NCBI RefSeq assembly: GCF_017355185.1
Contig: NZ_JADILJ010000029.1
Location: 1-46,842 of the forward strand
Direction of reading: 5' to 3'
Source: Rathayibacter sp. SD072
GTDB taxonomy: Bacteria > Actinomycetota > Actinomycetes > Actinomycetales > Microbacteriaceae
Length of the DNA: 46,842 bases
Position 1 is the first letter of the stretch. Every line of letters begins with the position of its first letter. Under the pieces are notes generated by a model. The model saw only the letters and a list, made by a program, of their open reading frames with translations. It was not told the DNA's origin and ran no database searches. This document shows, piece by piece, positions 8,307-16,309 of the stretch. The position numbers and the translations under genes were made by a program.

Positions 8307-8882
8307 TCAGGCGCGGCGGCGCTCCGGAGCGCTCTCGACGAGCTCGTCCGCGAACGCCTGGTCCGCGAACGCGATGTCGGCGGTCTCGGCCGGGTTCTCG
8401 ACGATGTCGCGCATCGTCGAGAGGAAGCGGATCACCGTGCGGGCCTCGACGGGGTCGAGCTGCTCGGCCGCTTCGAGCATCCGGCGGTGCATCTCGTCGA
8501 GCGTCTCGCGCACCTCGCGGTGGGAGGTCGGCGTGGCGACGATGCGGATGGCCCGGCGGTCGCTCGGATGCGGCTGGCGCACCACGTGACCGCTCTTCAC
8601 GAGGCGGTCGATCAGGACCGTGGTGGAGGCGGAGGAGATGCCGAGGTAGGCCGCGAGGTCCTTCGGGCTGACGTGCTGACCCGTCTGCTGGCGGCGCATG
8701 AGGAACTGGACGGCGAGGAGGTCGTTCTCGCCCATCCCCATCGACCCGCGCGTGCGGCGGCGCATCGCGGTCTCGGCCGTGCGGAACGCCCTCATCGCGG
8801 CGAGCACCTCGACCGCACCGGGCTCGCTCGACTCACCCGGGAACCAGAAGGCTCCGGGTCGAGTGGTCGCGACGTCGTCCAT
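8307..8882 (-). CDS. MarR family transcriptional regulator
   Basis: A 191-residue MarR-type winged-helix repressor. The DNA-binding region is VSPKDLAAYLGISSASTTVLIDRLVKSGHVVRQPHPSDRRAIRI, with the wing motif DRRAIRI; flanking helices supply the dimer interface. The N-terminal ~25 residues precede the usual MarR start, and the C-terminal ~20 are extra. No ribosome site precedes the ATG at 8882, but TAGACT lies 7 bases upstream, fitting a leaderless transcript. GTCTAGAC at 8891-8898 overlaps this promoter, so autoregulation is likely. The divergent Ser/Thr kinase is 141 bases away. The ligand is unknown. Confidence 0.88.
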   Translation of the reverse strand: MDDVATTRPGAFWFPGESSEPGAVEVLAAMRAFRTAETAMRRRTRGSMGMGENDLLAVQFLMRRQQTGQHVSPKDLAAYLGISSASTTVLIDRLVKSGHVVRQPHPSDRRAIRIVATPTSHREVRETLDEMHRRMLEAAEQLDPVEARTVIRFLSTMRDIVENPAETADIAFADQAFADELVESAPERRRA

Positions 8883-8886
8883 GCAG

Positions 8887-9007
8887 GACAGTCTAGACAG
8901 TCATGTAGCAAGAACATCTAGTGATGCCAAACCCCGTCCCACCGGCTTGTGCGGCGACGTCCCCTCCGATAGAACTCTCGTAGCTAGTTAGACGAGCTAG
9001 CGATATT
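8887..9007. promoter_or_regulatory. Divergent marR/kinase control region with CTAG boxes
   Basis: Contains GTCTAGAC (8891-8898) at the marR promoter, a further CTAG at 8918-8921, and GCTAG-N9-CTAGC (8983-9001) immediately before a GATATT -10-like element (9002-9007) of the kinase gene. CTAGCGATAT (8997-9006) matches the promoter at 8104 exactly. CTAG is normally scarce in bacterial DNA, so the clustering is notable. Confidence 0.5.
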
Positions 9008-9023
9008 CAGGGGGTGATGCGGC

Positions 9024-10007
9024 GTGATCGACGAGCTCGACCTCCTCCCCGCCGGGACCTCCGTCGATCCGCTCCTCGGAGCGACCCTGTCCGGCCGCTA
9101 CCTCGTGCTCGAGCGCATCGGCGAGGGAGGCAGTGCGAGCGTCTACCGCGCTCGCGATCTGCGCCTCGCCCGGCCCGTCGCGGTCAAGGTGCACCGCGCC
9201 GTCGCCGACACCCCGAACGAGCGGGCCCGCCGCGAGCGCGAGATCCGCATGCTCATCGACTCCCGCCACTCCAGCGTCGTCGAGATCCTCGATCAGGGCG
9301 AGATCGCCCAGGAGGAGGGGGAGCTGTCCTACCTCGTCCTCGAGTACTTCGATCCCGCCGACCCGGCCGCTGCCTGGTTCTCGTCGCGTGACGAGCGGAT
9401 GATCGCCGAGGTCGGCGCTCAGGTCGCCGACGCGCTCGCCCACCTGCACGCCCGCGATGTGCTGCACCGCGACGTGAAGCCCGAGAACGTGCTCGTGCGA
9501 TCGCGTCCGGTGCCGGCCGGCTCCTCCCTCCGCGAGGCCAAGCTCAGCGACTTCGGCATCGCGCGCTCCGTCGACGACGCGCGCCTCACCCGTCCGGACC
9601 TGCTCGTCGGGACCGCCGGGTACCTCAGCCCCGAGAGCGTGGGCGCGGGGCCCGTCGGGCCGTCCTCCGACGTCTACTCGCTCGGCCTCGTGCTGCTCGA
9701 GGCCCTGACGGGGAAGCGGGCCTACGAGGGCACGACCCTCGAGATCTCCCTGCAGCGGATGCACCACGCCCCGGTCCTGCCCGCCGGGCTCCCCGAGCGC
9801 TGGCGCGCTCTGCTCGCCGCGATGACCGCGCTCGACCCGGAGGAGCGCCCCTCGGCCGCGACCGTGGCGGAGCGGCTCTGGAGCGGCCTGCACGGCGCCG
9901 GCCCGACCGCGCCCGCGCGGATGCGGCTGCACGGGCTGCTCGCGACCGTCGCGACGCTGGCGGTCGGCGCGCTCTCGGCGCTCTCGCTCACGGGCGTACT
10001 CGACTGA
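9024..10007 (+). CDS. Membrane-anchored Ser/Thr protein kinase
   Basis: A 327-residue Hanks-type kinase. The glycine loop is GEGGSASV (33-40), the ATP-binding lysine is K55 in VAVKVH, the catalytic loop HRDVKPEN has D150, and the metal-binding DFG has D176; all key residues are present, so it should be active. One hydrophobic segment near the C-terminus (LHGLLATVATLAVGALSALSL) would anchor it with a negligible external tail, so there is no PASTA or other sensor domain outside. The start is GTG 9024 with GGGGG upstream; nearby ATG and GTG codons are out of frame. The promoter carries CTAG boxes and the gene diverges from marR, suggesting control by that repressor. Confidence 0.88.
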   Translation: MIDELDLLPAGTSVDPLLGATLSGRYLVLERIGEGGSASVYRARDLRLARPVAVKVHRAVADTPNERARREREIRMLIDSRHSSVVEILDQGEIAQEEGELSYLVLEYFDPADPAAAWFSSRDERMIAEVGAQVADALAHLHARDVLHRDVKPENVLVRSRPVPAGSSLREAKLSDFGIARSVDDARLTRPDLLVGTAGYLSPESVGAGPVGPSSDVYSLGLVLLEALTGKRAYEGTTLEISLQRMHHAPVLPAGLPERWRALLAAMTALDPEERPSAATVAERLWSGLHGAGPTAPARMRLHGLLATVATLAVGALSALSLTGVLD

Positions 10008-10084
10008 CCGGACGCTCCGTCCCCCTCCGCCCGCATCGCGCTCCCTCAGGGCTTCCGGAGCGGCAGTGACGTAGTCTCCCGGCC

Positions 10085-10549
10085 ATGAGCCCCCGTCGAC
10101 TCTTCCGCGTCCTGTCCGTCGTCGAGGCGGTGACCTGGACCCTCCTGATCGCCGGCATGCTGCTGAAGTACGCCGTCGGAGTCGGCGACTGGCCCGTCAG
10201 CGTCGCCGGCCCGATCCACGGCTTCGCCTTCCTCGCGTACGGCGCGGCGGCGCTCGTCCTCTCGGTCAACCAGCGCTGGTCGATCGCGGCGACGGTGCTC
10301 GCGCTCGCCAGCGCGGTGGTCCCGTACGCGACCGTCCCGCTCGAGCGCGGCTTCGAGCGCCGCGGTCTGCTCGAGGGGGAGTGGCGCCGGCTCGCCGGGG
10401 ACGATCCGCGCGATCACCGCCTCGCGAGCCGGCTGCTGCGCTGGGCTCTCGTCCGACCGGTGCTCGCGGGTGCACTGGTGCTCGCGGCCGTCGCCGTCGT
10501 GTTCACGGCGCTGCTCGTGGTCGGGCCGCCCGGCGGCGGCGAGGCGTAG
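10085..10549 (+). CDS. DUF3817 integral membrane protein
   Basis: A 154-residue membrane protein with about four transmembrane helices. The opening RLFRVLSVVEAVTWTLLIAGMLLKY, then GPIHGFAFLAYG, is characteristic of DUF3817, a family found near the membrane in actinobacteria and Firmicutes with no established function. The ATG at 10085 follows the kinase by 77 bases; co-transcription is possible. The stop is 6 bases from the convergent tetR stop. Confidence 0.8.
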   Translation: MSPRRLFRVLSVVEAVTWTLLIAGMLLKYAVGVGDWPVSVAGPIHGFAFLAYGAAALVLSVNQRWSIAATVLALASAVVPYATVPLERGFERRGLLEGEWRRLAGDDPRDHRLASRLLRWALVRPVLAGALVLAAVAVVFTALLVVGPPGGGEA

Positions 10550-10555
10550 CCGCCC

Positions 10556-11179
10556 TCAAGCGGTCCGGCGCGAGACCGCGTCGATCAGGATCTCTGCGGC
10601 CCGTCGGGCGTGCAGCGCGGACTCGGGCGTGCCGGCGATCGCCGCGGTGGTCTGCGCGCCCTCGGCGAGGATCGCGAGCTGCGCGGCGAGCTCGGCGTCG
10701 CCTCCGATCTGCTCGGCCAGCTCGGCGAGGAAGCGCTGGAACACGGCCTTGTGCTCGCGCGCGAGCTCGGCGACGGCGGGGTTCGACGAGCCGAGCTCGC
10801 CGAAGGCGTTGATGAACCCGCAGCCGCGGAACGTGTCCTCCGAGAACCAGTCGAAGAGGAAGTCGTAGATGGCGAGGAGCTTCTCGCGGGCCCCCTCGAC
10901 CCCGGCCACGCGGGCGGTCACCCCGGCGGTCCATCCGGCGTGACGGCCGTGCAGGACGGCGACGACGACGGCCTCCTTGCTGGGGAACTCGGAGTAGAGC
11001 CGCTTGAGCGAGACGCCGGCCGCGGTGCGCAGCTCGTCCATGCCGACCGACAGGATCCCGCGCGCGTAGTAGAGGCGGTCCGCCGCCGCCAGGATCGCCT
11101 CGCGGGGGGTGGGGACGGGCACCGCCCCACCCGGGGTCGGGGACGCCGGGAGGGCGTCGGCTGTCGTGGTCGCGGGCAT
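10556..11179 (-). CDS. TetR family transcriptional regulator
   Basis: A 207-residue TetR regulator. The N-terminal helix-turn-helix (residues ~24-70) reads REAILAAADRLYYARGILSV...AGVSLKRLYSEFPSKEAVVV, a standard TetR domain. The C-terminal ligand domain contains RGCGFINAFGEL, common in one TetR C-domain class. The start MPATTT is ATG 11179; TACCAT 6 bases upstream would give a leaderless mRNA. It diverges from the quinone oxidoreductase gene, and the perfect palindrome AGAACGCGCGTTCT at 11201-11214 between them is the likely operator. The expected model is repression of itself and of the oxidoreductase until an electrophile or other ligand binds. Confidence 0.88.
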   Translation of the reverse strand: MPATTTADALPASPTPGGAVPVPTPREAILAAADRLYYARGILSVGMDELRTAAGVSLKRLYSEFPSKEAVVVAVLHGRHAGWTAGVTARVAGVEGAREKLLAIYDFLFDWFSEDTFRGCGFINAFGELGSSNPAVAELAREHKAVFQRFLAELAEQIGGDAELAAQLAILAEGAQTTAAIAGTPESALHARRAAEILIDAVSRRTA

Positions 11180-11200
11180 CGTCCCATGGTACGCGTCGTC

Positions 11201-11214
11201 AGAACGCGCGTTCT
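11201..11214. promoter_or_regulatory. Candidate TetR operator palindrome
   Basis: AGAACGCGCGTTCT is a perfect 14-bp palindrome in the tetR/oxidoreductase divergent spacer, 22 bases upstream of the tetR start and overlapping its expected -35. Size and location fit a TetR dimer site. Confidence 0.6.
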
Positions 11215-11306
11215 CGGACCGACGGGAACCGGCTGCTCCGGTGTCGGACGCCGGTGCTAGCGTCGGCCCTGCTCGGACCCCGAGCACGATCCCGGAGGGG
11301 GACGGC

Positions 11307-12248
11307 ATGGTTCTGCAGATGCTCGCCGACGAGTACTCGATCGCGTCGCTGCGCCCGGCCGAGGTCGAGCTCGGCGAGCCCGGGCCGGGGTCCGTCCGGA
11401 TCCGGGTGCGCGCCGCGGGGGTGAACCCCTCCGACGCGAAGCTGCTCTCCGGGGTGTTCGGGCGGGGCCGCACCCCCGTCCGCCCGGGCGGCGAGGTCTC
11501 GGGAGTGGTCACCGCCGTGGGCGAGGACGCGGTCGGTCCGCTCGGTGCGCTCCGCGTCGGCGACGAAGTGGTCGCGTTCCGCGTCTCGGGCGGCTGGAGC
11601 GAGGAGCTCCTCGCGAGGGCGTCGTCCGTCCTGCCCAAGCCTGCGGGGCTCGGCTGGGAGGCGGCGGCCGGGCTCCTGCTGACCGGCACGACCGCGGTGC
11701 ACCTGCTCGAGGCCACCCGGGTGGCGGCGGGCGAGACCGTGCTCGTGCACGGGGCGAGCGGAGCCGTCGGCAGCCTCCTCGTGCAGCTGGCCGTCGCGCA
11801 CGGGGCCCGCGTGCTCGGCACGGCGAGCGGGCGCGGCGCCCCGGTCGTGCGGCGCTTCGGCGGCGAACCCCTGGCCTACGGGCCGGGCCTCGAGCAGCGC
11901 GTGCGCGCCGCCGCACCCGACGGGGTGGACGTCGCGCTCGACACGGCCGGCACCGACGAGGCGCTCGACGTCTCGGTCGCCGTCGTCGCCGACCGCTCCC
12001 GCATCGCCACCATCGCCGGCTTCGAGCACGCCGAGCGGCTCGGCGGCGTGCTGCGGCTGGGCGGGGGAGCGGGGGCCGACCCCGGCACCGCGCTGCGCGA
12101 CTCCGCTCGAGCGCCCCTCGTCGAGGCCGCCGGTCGCGGTGAGCTCGAGGTCGTCCTCGGTCCGTCCTTCCCGCTCGTCGAGGCGGCCGCCGCGCTCGAG
12201 CTGGTCGCGTCGGGCCGCGCGGGCGGCAAGGTGGTGCTGATCCCCTGA
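11307..12248 (+). CDS. NADP-dependent quinone oxidoreductase-like protein (zinc-independent MDR)
   Basis: A 313-residue medium-chain dehydrogenase/reductase. The N-terminal GroES-like domain includes AAGVNPSDAKLLSGVF and RPGGEVSGVVTAVG; the Rossmann domain has GETVLVHGASGAVGSLLVQLAVAHGA with an AxxGxxG-type cofactor motif typical of NADPH-binding quinone reductases. No structural or catalytic zinc cysteines are seen. Such enzymes reduce quinones or other electrophiles with NADPH. The start is ATG 11307 with GGAGGGG 6-8 bases upstream. It is probably controlled by the divergent TetR. The alkA gene follows after 14 bases and may share the transcript. Confidence 0.85.
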   Translation: MVLQMLADEYSIASLRPAEVELGEPGPGSVRIRVRAAGVNPSDAKLLSGVFGRGRTPVRPGGEVSGVVTAVGEDAVGPLGALRVGDEVVAFRVSGGWSEELLARASSVLPKPAGLGWEAAAGLLLTGTTAVHLLEATRVAAGETVLVHGASGAVGSLLVQLAVAHGARVLGTASGRGAPVVRRFGGEPLAYGPGLEQRVRAAAPDGVDVALDTAGTDEALDVSVAVVADRSRIATIAGFEHAERLGGVLRLGGGAGADPGTALRDSARAPLVEAAGRGELEVVLGPSFPLVEAAAALELVASGRAGGKVVLIP

Positions 12249-12262
12249 GCGAGACGCGCACG

Positions 12263-13099
12263 GTGGAGCTCCGGGCGGACGGGCCCGTCGACCTCGCGGC
12301 CACCGCGAGCCTCCTCCGCAACCACGCGGTCCCCGGTGCCGAGCGGGTGGCCGAGGGCGGTCGCCGGCTCGAGCGCCTGCTCGTCGTCGACGGGCGACCG
12401 CGCCACGTCGTCCTCGAGCTGACGGAGGCGGGAGCGCTCGTGACGGCGGACGGCGATGCGATCGACCGGGTCGCGGTCCGGGTGCGCGCCTGGCTCGATC
12501 TCGACTCCGACGTCGAGGCGATCGGAGCGGCGCTGTCCGCCGATCCCCGGCTCGCCGCGTCCGTCGCGGCGCGGCCCGGTCTGCGCGCGATCCGCTATCC
12601 GGAGCCGTTCGAGGCCGCTGTGGCGTCGGTGCTCGGGCAGCAGGTGTCGGTCGCGGCGGCGCGCACCTTCGCCGGACGGGCGGTGGCGGCGTTCGGCGGC
12701 ACCGGCCCTGCGGGACTGCGGCTGTTCCCGTCCCCCGTCGAGCTGCTCGCCGTGCCCCTCGAGGAGCTGCGGGCGGCGATCGGAGTGACGAACGCCCGCG
12801 CCCGCACCGTCCGCGCCGTCGCGGCCGCGTTCGCCGACGGGCTGGTGCTCGACGCCGCCGGCGATCTGCCCGAGCAGCGGCGCCTCCTGCTCGCGATCCC
12901 CGGCATCGGTCCGTGGACGGCCGATTACCTCGCGCTGCGCCTGCTCGGCGACCCCGATGCCTTCCCGGCGGGCGATCTCGTGCTGCGGCGTGCGCTCGGC
13001 GGCGTCTCGACGGTGGCGGCCGACGCGGAGTCGGAGCGCTGGCGTCCGCACCGGGCGCACGCGGCGTACCACCTGTGGGCCCTCGCGGGCGCGGTCTGA
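12263..13099 (+). CDS. alkA: DNA-3-methyladenine glycosylase II (AlkA family)
   Basis: A 278-residue base-excision repair glycosylase that removes alkylated purines from DNA. The N-terminal ~100 residues match the AlkA-specific N domain. The HhH-GPD fold follows, with PFEAAVASVLGQQVSV, the helix-hairpin-helix LLLAIPGIGPWTADYLAL (~208-225), and the catalytic aspartate D238 in FPAGDLVLRRAL. The start is GTG 12263, 14 bases after the upstream stop. Unlike many actinobacterial proteins, it is not fused to an Ada domain, and no ada or ogt lies nearby. Confidence 0.88.
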   Translation: MELRADGPVDLAATASLLRNHAVPGAERVAEGGRRLERLLVVDGRPRHVVLELTEAGALVTADGDAIDRVAVRVRAWLDLDSDVEAIGAALSADPRLAASVAARPGLRAIRYPEPFEAAVASVLGQQVSVAAARTFAGRAVAAFGGTGPAGLRLFPSPVELLAVPLEELRAAIGVTNARARTVRAVAAAFADGLVLDAAGDLPEQRRLLLAIPGIGPWTADYLALRLLGDPDAFPAGDLVLRRALGGVSTVAADAESERWRPHRAHAAYHLWALAGAV

Positions 13100-13127
13100 G
13101 CCCTCGCGGGGCGGTGGGTTCCGAGTC

Positions 13128-13391
13128 CTAGCTCAGGTACTCGACGTCGTCGTAGTGGAAGGGCGCGTCCTCGGCGTCCGGGTCCTCGGCCGGCACGTCC
13201 TCGTGCTCGAGGATCACGGCCACCCCGGGGGAGACGAGGACGCAGACCTCGCGCTCGCCGGCGACGGTGAAGCTCACCATGTCGCCGTGATCGCGCACGG
13301 CCTGCACGAGGCGCTTCTCGAGCTCCTCGGTGTCGAGGGCGAGCGAGAGGAGGAACCGGCGTCCGTCGATGCTCAGGATCGTGCGTCTCAT
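13128..13391 (-). CDS. Small hypothetical protein
   Basis: An 87-residue acidic protein of unknown function. AGGAGG lies 5 bases before the ATG at 13391, a strong start; the open frame continues to 13667 but without support. The sequence predicts alternating beta strands and one helix (RRTILSIDGRRFLLSLAL, EELEKRLVQAVRDHGDMVSFTV, EVCVLVSPGVAVILEHEDV) and ends in an Asp/Glu-rich tail. No motif is recognised. It shares strand and direction with the 13487..13933 gene 95 bases upstream. Confidence 0.65.
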   Translation of the reverse strand: MRRTILSIDGRRFLLSLALDTEELEKRLVQAVRDHGDMVSFTVAGEREVCVLVSPGVAVILEHEDVPAEDPDAEDAPFHYDDVEYLS

Positions 13392-13486
13392 CGTGTCCTC
13401 CTGATCGGGGCCCCCGGTGCGCCCTGCGCGACCCGGAGTCGCGGCCTTGACGCGCAGCGAGGCGGCGTGCATCCGGATGACGGCGT

Positions 13487-13933
13487 TCATCCGCGTTCCG
13501 GTCGGGACTCGTGGTGGCGGCGGCCCGCCGTGCGGCGGTCCTCCTTCATCTCGGACTCGAAGAGGTGGCGGCGCCCGTCGGCGAGCTCGTCGCGGGCGGC
13601 GCGCTCCTGCTCGCGGAACGCCGAGTAGTAGGTGTCGTCGTAGTCCTCGACGATCTGGAAGGTCCATCGACCCTCGATGACGTTGCGGCCGACCAGCTCC
13701 GACTCGAGCCTGTCGGCCACTCCTGGGTGCCCCGCCTCCCGGAACGCCTCGACCGCCTCGCCGAGCGCGAGGTCGGCGGCGCCGGTGAGGCGGTGGAACC
13801 CGTAGAGCAGGCCGCGGGCGTGCTCGACGGTCTCGAGGGCCTCGGACAGCTTGCCCAGTGCGGCGACGGTGGCGTCGTCGAGCCCGACCGGGCGGAGGTG
13901 CGCGGTGTCGGGGGTGTCGTGCGAACCGGTCAT
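13487..13933 (-). CDS. Conserved hypothetical helical protein
   Basis: A 148-residue protein of unknown function, apparently all-helical, with conserved-looking blocks ALETVEHARGLLYGFHRLTGAADLALGEAVEAF and GRNVIEGRWTFQIVEDYDDTYYSAFREQERAARDELADG. From memory similar proteins are widespread in actinobacteria without an assigned role. The ATG at 13933 is used; an in-frame GTG at 13969 would add 12 residues, and TATGGT between the two could be a -10 for the shorter form. Six-residue acidic/aromatic clusters suggest a soluble protein. No catalytic motif is seen. Confidence 0.65.
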   Translation of the reverse strand: MTGSHDTPDTAHLRPVGLDDATVAALGKLSEALETVEHARGLLYGFHRLTGAADLALGEAVEAFREAGHPGVADRLESELVGRNVIEGRWTFQIVEDYDDTYYSAFREQERAARDELADGRRHLFESEMKEDRRTAGRRHHESRPERG

Positions 13934-14121
13934 TCCATCGAGCTTAGGCGGACCATACTTCGTCGCCACCCCCTTGCGCCGAGGGCGCGGAACGTCCTGG
14001 ACCGCGTGCGCGGGGGTTCGTCAAGGCCCTCCCCGACACCGTTCGGGCTCGCTTAGCGTCGCGTCATCGGACCCCTCGAGCGACGACGAGGTCGCGGGGG
14101 ACCGGGGATCGGGAGGCAGCC

Positions 14122-15255
14122 ATGCTCGGCTTCGGGATCGAGGAGGAGTTCGTCCTGCTGGACGCCGCGGGGCTCCGACCGCTGGACCTGGGCAACGCGG
14201 TCTACTCCGAGTTCTTCGGCGATCCGAACTTCGGCGGTTGCGTGGGCCGCGAGTTCCTCGCCTGCCAGCTCGAGTTCACCTCGCCGGTGCTGCGGAGCCT
14301 CGCGCAGGCGCACGAGTGCCTCTCGTCGTTCCGCTCGCGCCTCGCAGCGACCGCGGCGGAGTTCGACGCGCTGGCCGCGGGTGTCGGCGTCCCCTTCTCC
14401 TCCGGGGGCGCGCCCGCGCTGTCGCCCGAGCCGCGCTACCGGGAGGTCGGCGAGCGGATGGGGGCGCTGCTCGAGGGGCACCGCATCCAGGCGCTGCACG
14501 TGCACGTCGAGGTGCCGAACCGGGACGCGGGAGCCGCCGCCCTCAACCGGCTCCGGGTCTGGCTGCCGACGCTGCTCGCGCTCTCGGTCAACTCGCCGTT
14601 CCAGGGCGAGGCCGACTCGGGGTTCGGGAGCTGGCGGAGCGTGGCGCTGCGGCGCTGGTCGACGGCCGGCTGTCCGCCCCTCTTCACCGGCGCGGACGAC
14701 TACGACCGCCGCGAGCGCGCGCTGATCGGGCTCGGCTCGAGCGTGGACCGCGAGGCGATCGCCTGGCAGGCGCGCCTGTCGTCGCGCTACCCGACGCTCG
14801 AGATCCGGGTGGCGGACGCACAGCTCGACGCCGCCGACTCGGTGCTGCTCGCGGGGATCTGCCGCGCGCTCGTGCGATCGGGCCTCGAGCGGGCGGAGGC
14901 CGGCGAGCCCTGCTCCCCGCTCGCGCCGGAGCTGCTGGACGCGGGGCTCTGGCACGCGGGCCGCTTCGGCCTGGACGGCACGCTGCTCTCGCCCGGGGAG
15001 GGGCGGGCGCTGCCGGCCGCCGAGGTCGTCGCGGAGCTGCGCGAGTGGATCGACCGCGGGCTGCGCGCGAACGGCGATACGGAGGCCGTCGACGACGGGC
15101 TCGAGCGGCTGGCGCGGATCGGCACGGGGGCCGCCCGCCAGCGTCGCGCGTTCGCGGAGGGAGGGACGCGGGGGCTGAGCGAGCTGCTCGGCACTCCGGG
15201 CGCCCCGGCTCCGCGGAGCCTGCAGCGCGAGCTGTCGCGGCGCGGGGAGTGGTAG
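14122..15255 (+). CDS. YbdK-type carboxylate-amine ligase (GCS2 family)
   Basis: A 377-residue ATP-dependent ligase of the glutamate-cysteine ligase 2 superfamily. The opening GFGIEEEFVLLD contains the EEE metal/ATP-binding motif; QALHVHVEVP, LPTLLALSVNSPFQGEADSGFGSWR and RYPTLEIRVADAQLDAAD are family marks. YbdK shows weak glutamate-cysteine ligase activity in E. coli; the true amine and acid substrates are unclear. Mycothiol, not glutathione, is the expected thiol here, so a classical gamma-GCS role is unlikely. GGGAGG precedes the ATG by 5 bases. It converges on the phosphoesterase with only 3 bases between stops. Confidence 0.86.
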   Translation: MLGFGIEEEFVLLDAAGLRPLDLGNAVYSEFFGDPNFGGCVGREFLACQLEFTSPVLRSLAQAHECLSSFRSRLAATAAEFDALAAGVGVPFSSGGAPALSPEPRYREVGERMGALLEGHRIQALHVHVEVPNRDAGAAALNRLRVWLPTLLALSVNSPFQGEADSGFGSWRSVALRRWSTAGCPPLFTGADDYDRRERALIGLGSSVDREAIAWQARLSSRYPTLEIRVADAQLDAADSVLLAGICRALVRSGLERAEAGEPCSPLAPELLDAGLWHAGRFGLDGTLLSPGEGRALPAAEVVAELREWIDRGLRANGDTEAVDDGLERLARIGTGAARQRRAFAEGGTRGLSELLGTPGAPAPRSLQRELSRRGEW

Positions 15256-15258
15256 GCG

Positions 15259-15837
15259 CTACCGGAGGCGCGGAGCCGCCGGCGCCCGCGGCGGCAGCTC
15301 CACCAGCCGCACATCGTGCAGCGCGCCCGCCTCGGCCACCGCGGTCAGGTAGGTGCACGCGGGCTGGCGGCGTCGATCCGTCGGCGAGCCGGGATTGAGC
15401 AGGCGCATCCCCGCCGGGCTCGTCGAGTCCCAGGGGATGTGGCTGTGCCCGAAGACGAGCACGTCGGTGTCGGGGTGCGCGGTGTCGGCGCGGGCCTCGC
15501 GTCCCGTCGCCGCGCCCGTCTCGTGGATCACGGCGATCCGCAGACCGCCGACGACCGCGTGCGCGACCTCGGGCAGGCGCGCGCGCAGCCCCTCCGGATC
15601 GTTGTTGCCCCACACCGCGAGCAGCCGCGCAGCACGCGCTTCGAGCGCGTCGAGGGCGGCCTCGTCGACCCAGTCGCCCGCGTGCACGACCAGGTCGGCC
15701 TCGTCGACGGCGCGCCAGACCTCCTCCGGCAGCTCCTTCGCCCGCTGGGGCAGGTGGGTGTCGGCGAGCAGGAGGAGGCGGACGGGTCCGTCCAGCCGCG
15801 GGGGAGCGCCGGCCGCGTCCGGGACGAGCAGCGCCAT
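15259..15837 (-). CDS. YfcE/MJ0936-type metallophosphoesterase
   Basis: A 192-residue calcineurin-like phosphoesterase. The dimetal motifs are complete: LLLADTHLP, HAGDWVD, WGNND (GN[HD] motif), HETG (usual H-G-H replaced) and FGHSHIPWD. This is the small YfcE/MJ0936 class of cyclic-nucleotide or phosphodiester hydrolases; the substrate is unknown. The first ~20 residues precede the fold. The start ATG 15837 overlaps the upstream TGA by one base (TGATG), so translation is coupled to the DUF4180 gene. Confidence 0.85.
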   Translation of the reverse strand: MALLVPDAAGAPPRLDGPVRLLLLADTHLPQRAKELPEEVWRAVDEADLVVHAGDWVDEAALDALEARAARLLAVWGNNDPEGLRARLPEVAHAVVGGLRIAVIHETGAATGREARADTAHPDTDVLVFGHSHIPWDSTSPAGMRLLNPGSPTDRRRQPACTYLTAVAEAGALHDVRLVELPPRAPAAPRLR

Positions 15838-16259
15838 CAGTGGGCCGGACCCGGGGTGGGCTCGACTCCGCCCTCGGAGCCGGGCGCCTCGGGGGAGTCC
15901 GAGCCGGACAGCCGGGCGTCGAGCGCGTCGAGCGCGGGGACGAACCACAGGTGGTCCCCCCGGTTCGACTCGACGACGAAGTCGTGGAACGCGCTCGAGT
16001 CCGAGACGGCGGCGGTGATGTCGCCGACGACGACGAGGCGCTTGCGGTAGTTGACGAGCTTCTGCACGAATTCCCCCGCGACTCCGGAGCGCAGGCGGAA
16101 GAACTCCGGGTCGAGGCGGCCGACGGGCACGACCACCGTCTCGACGTCGCCGTCGTAGGTGCCGGCGACGAGCGCGAGCGCGTCCTCGGGGGTGGAGAGT
16201 GCGGGCCCGTCGTCGTCGACGAGGAGGAGGGGGACGCCCTGGCGGGTCTCGGTGCGCAT
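15837..16259 (-). CDS. DUF4180 domain protein
   Basis: A 140-residue cytoplasmic protein. LDPEFFRLRSGVAGEFVQKLVNYRKRLVVVGDITA and FHDFVVESNRGDHLWFVPALDALDARL are typical of DUF4180, a STAS-like fold family without established function. The last ~20 residues are a Pro/Glu/Ser tail. It starts at ATG 16259, 50 bases behind the copA stop on the same strand, and overlaps the phosphoesterase start by one base. It may be read through from the copper operon or have its own promoter. Confidence 0.78.
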   Translation of the reverse strand: MRTETRQGVPLLLVDDDGPALSTPEDALALVAGTYDGDVETVVVPVGRLDPEFFRLRSGVAGEFVQKLVNYRKRLVVVGDITAAVSDSSAFHDFVVESNRGDHLWFVPALDALDARLSGSDSPEAPGSEGGVEPTPGPAH

Positions 16260-16309
16260 CGCCCCAGTCGATCACGGCGGACCGACGAGCGCCAGGGCCC
16301 GGCGCCGCC

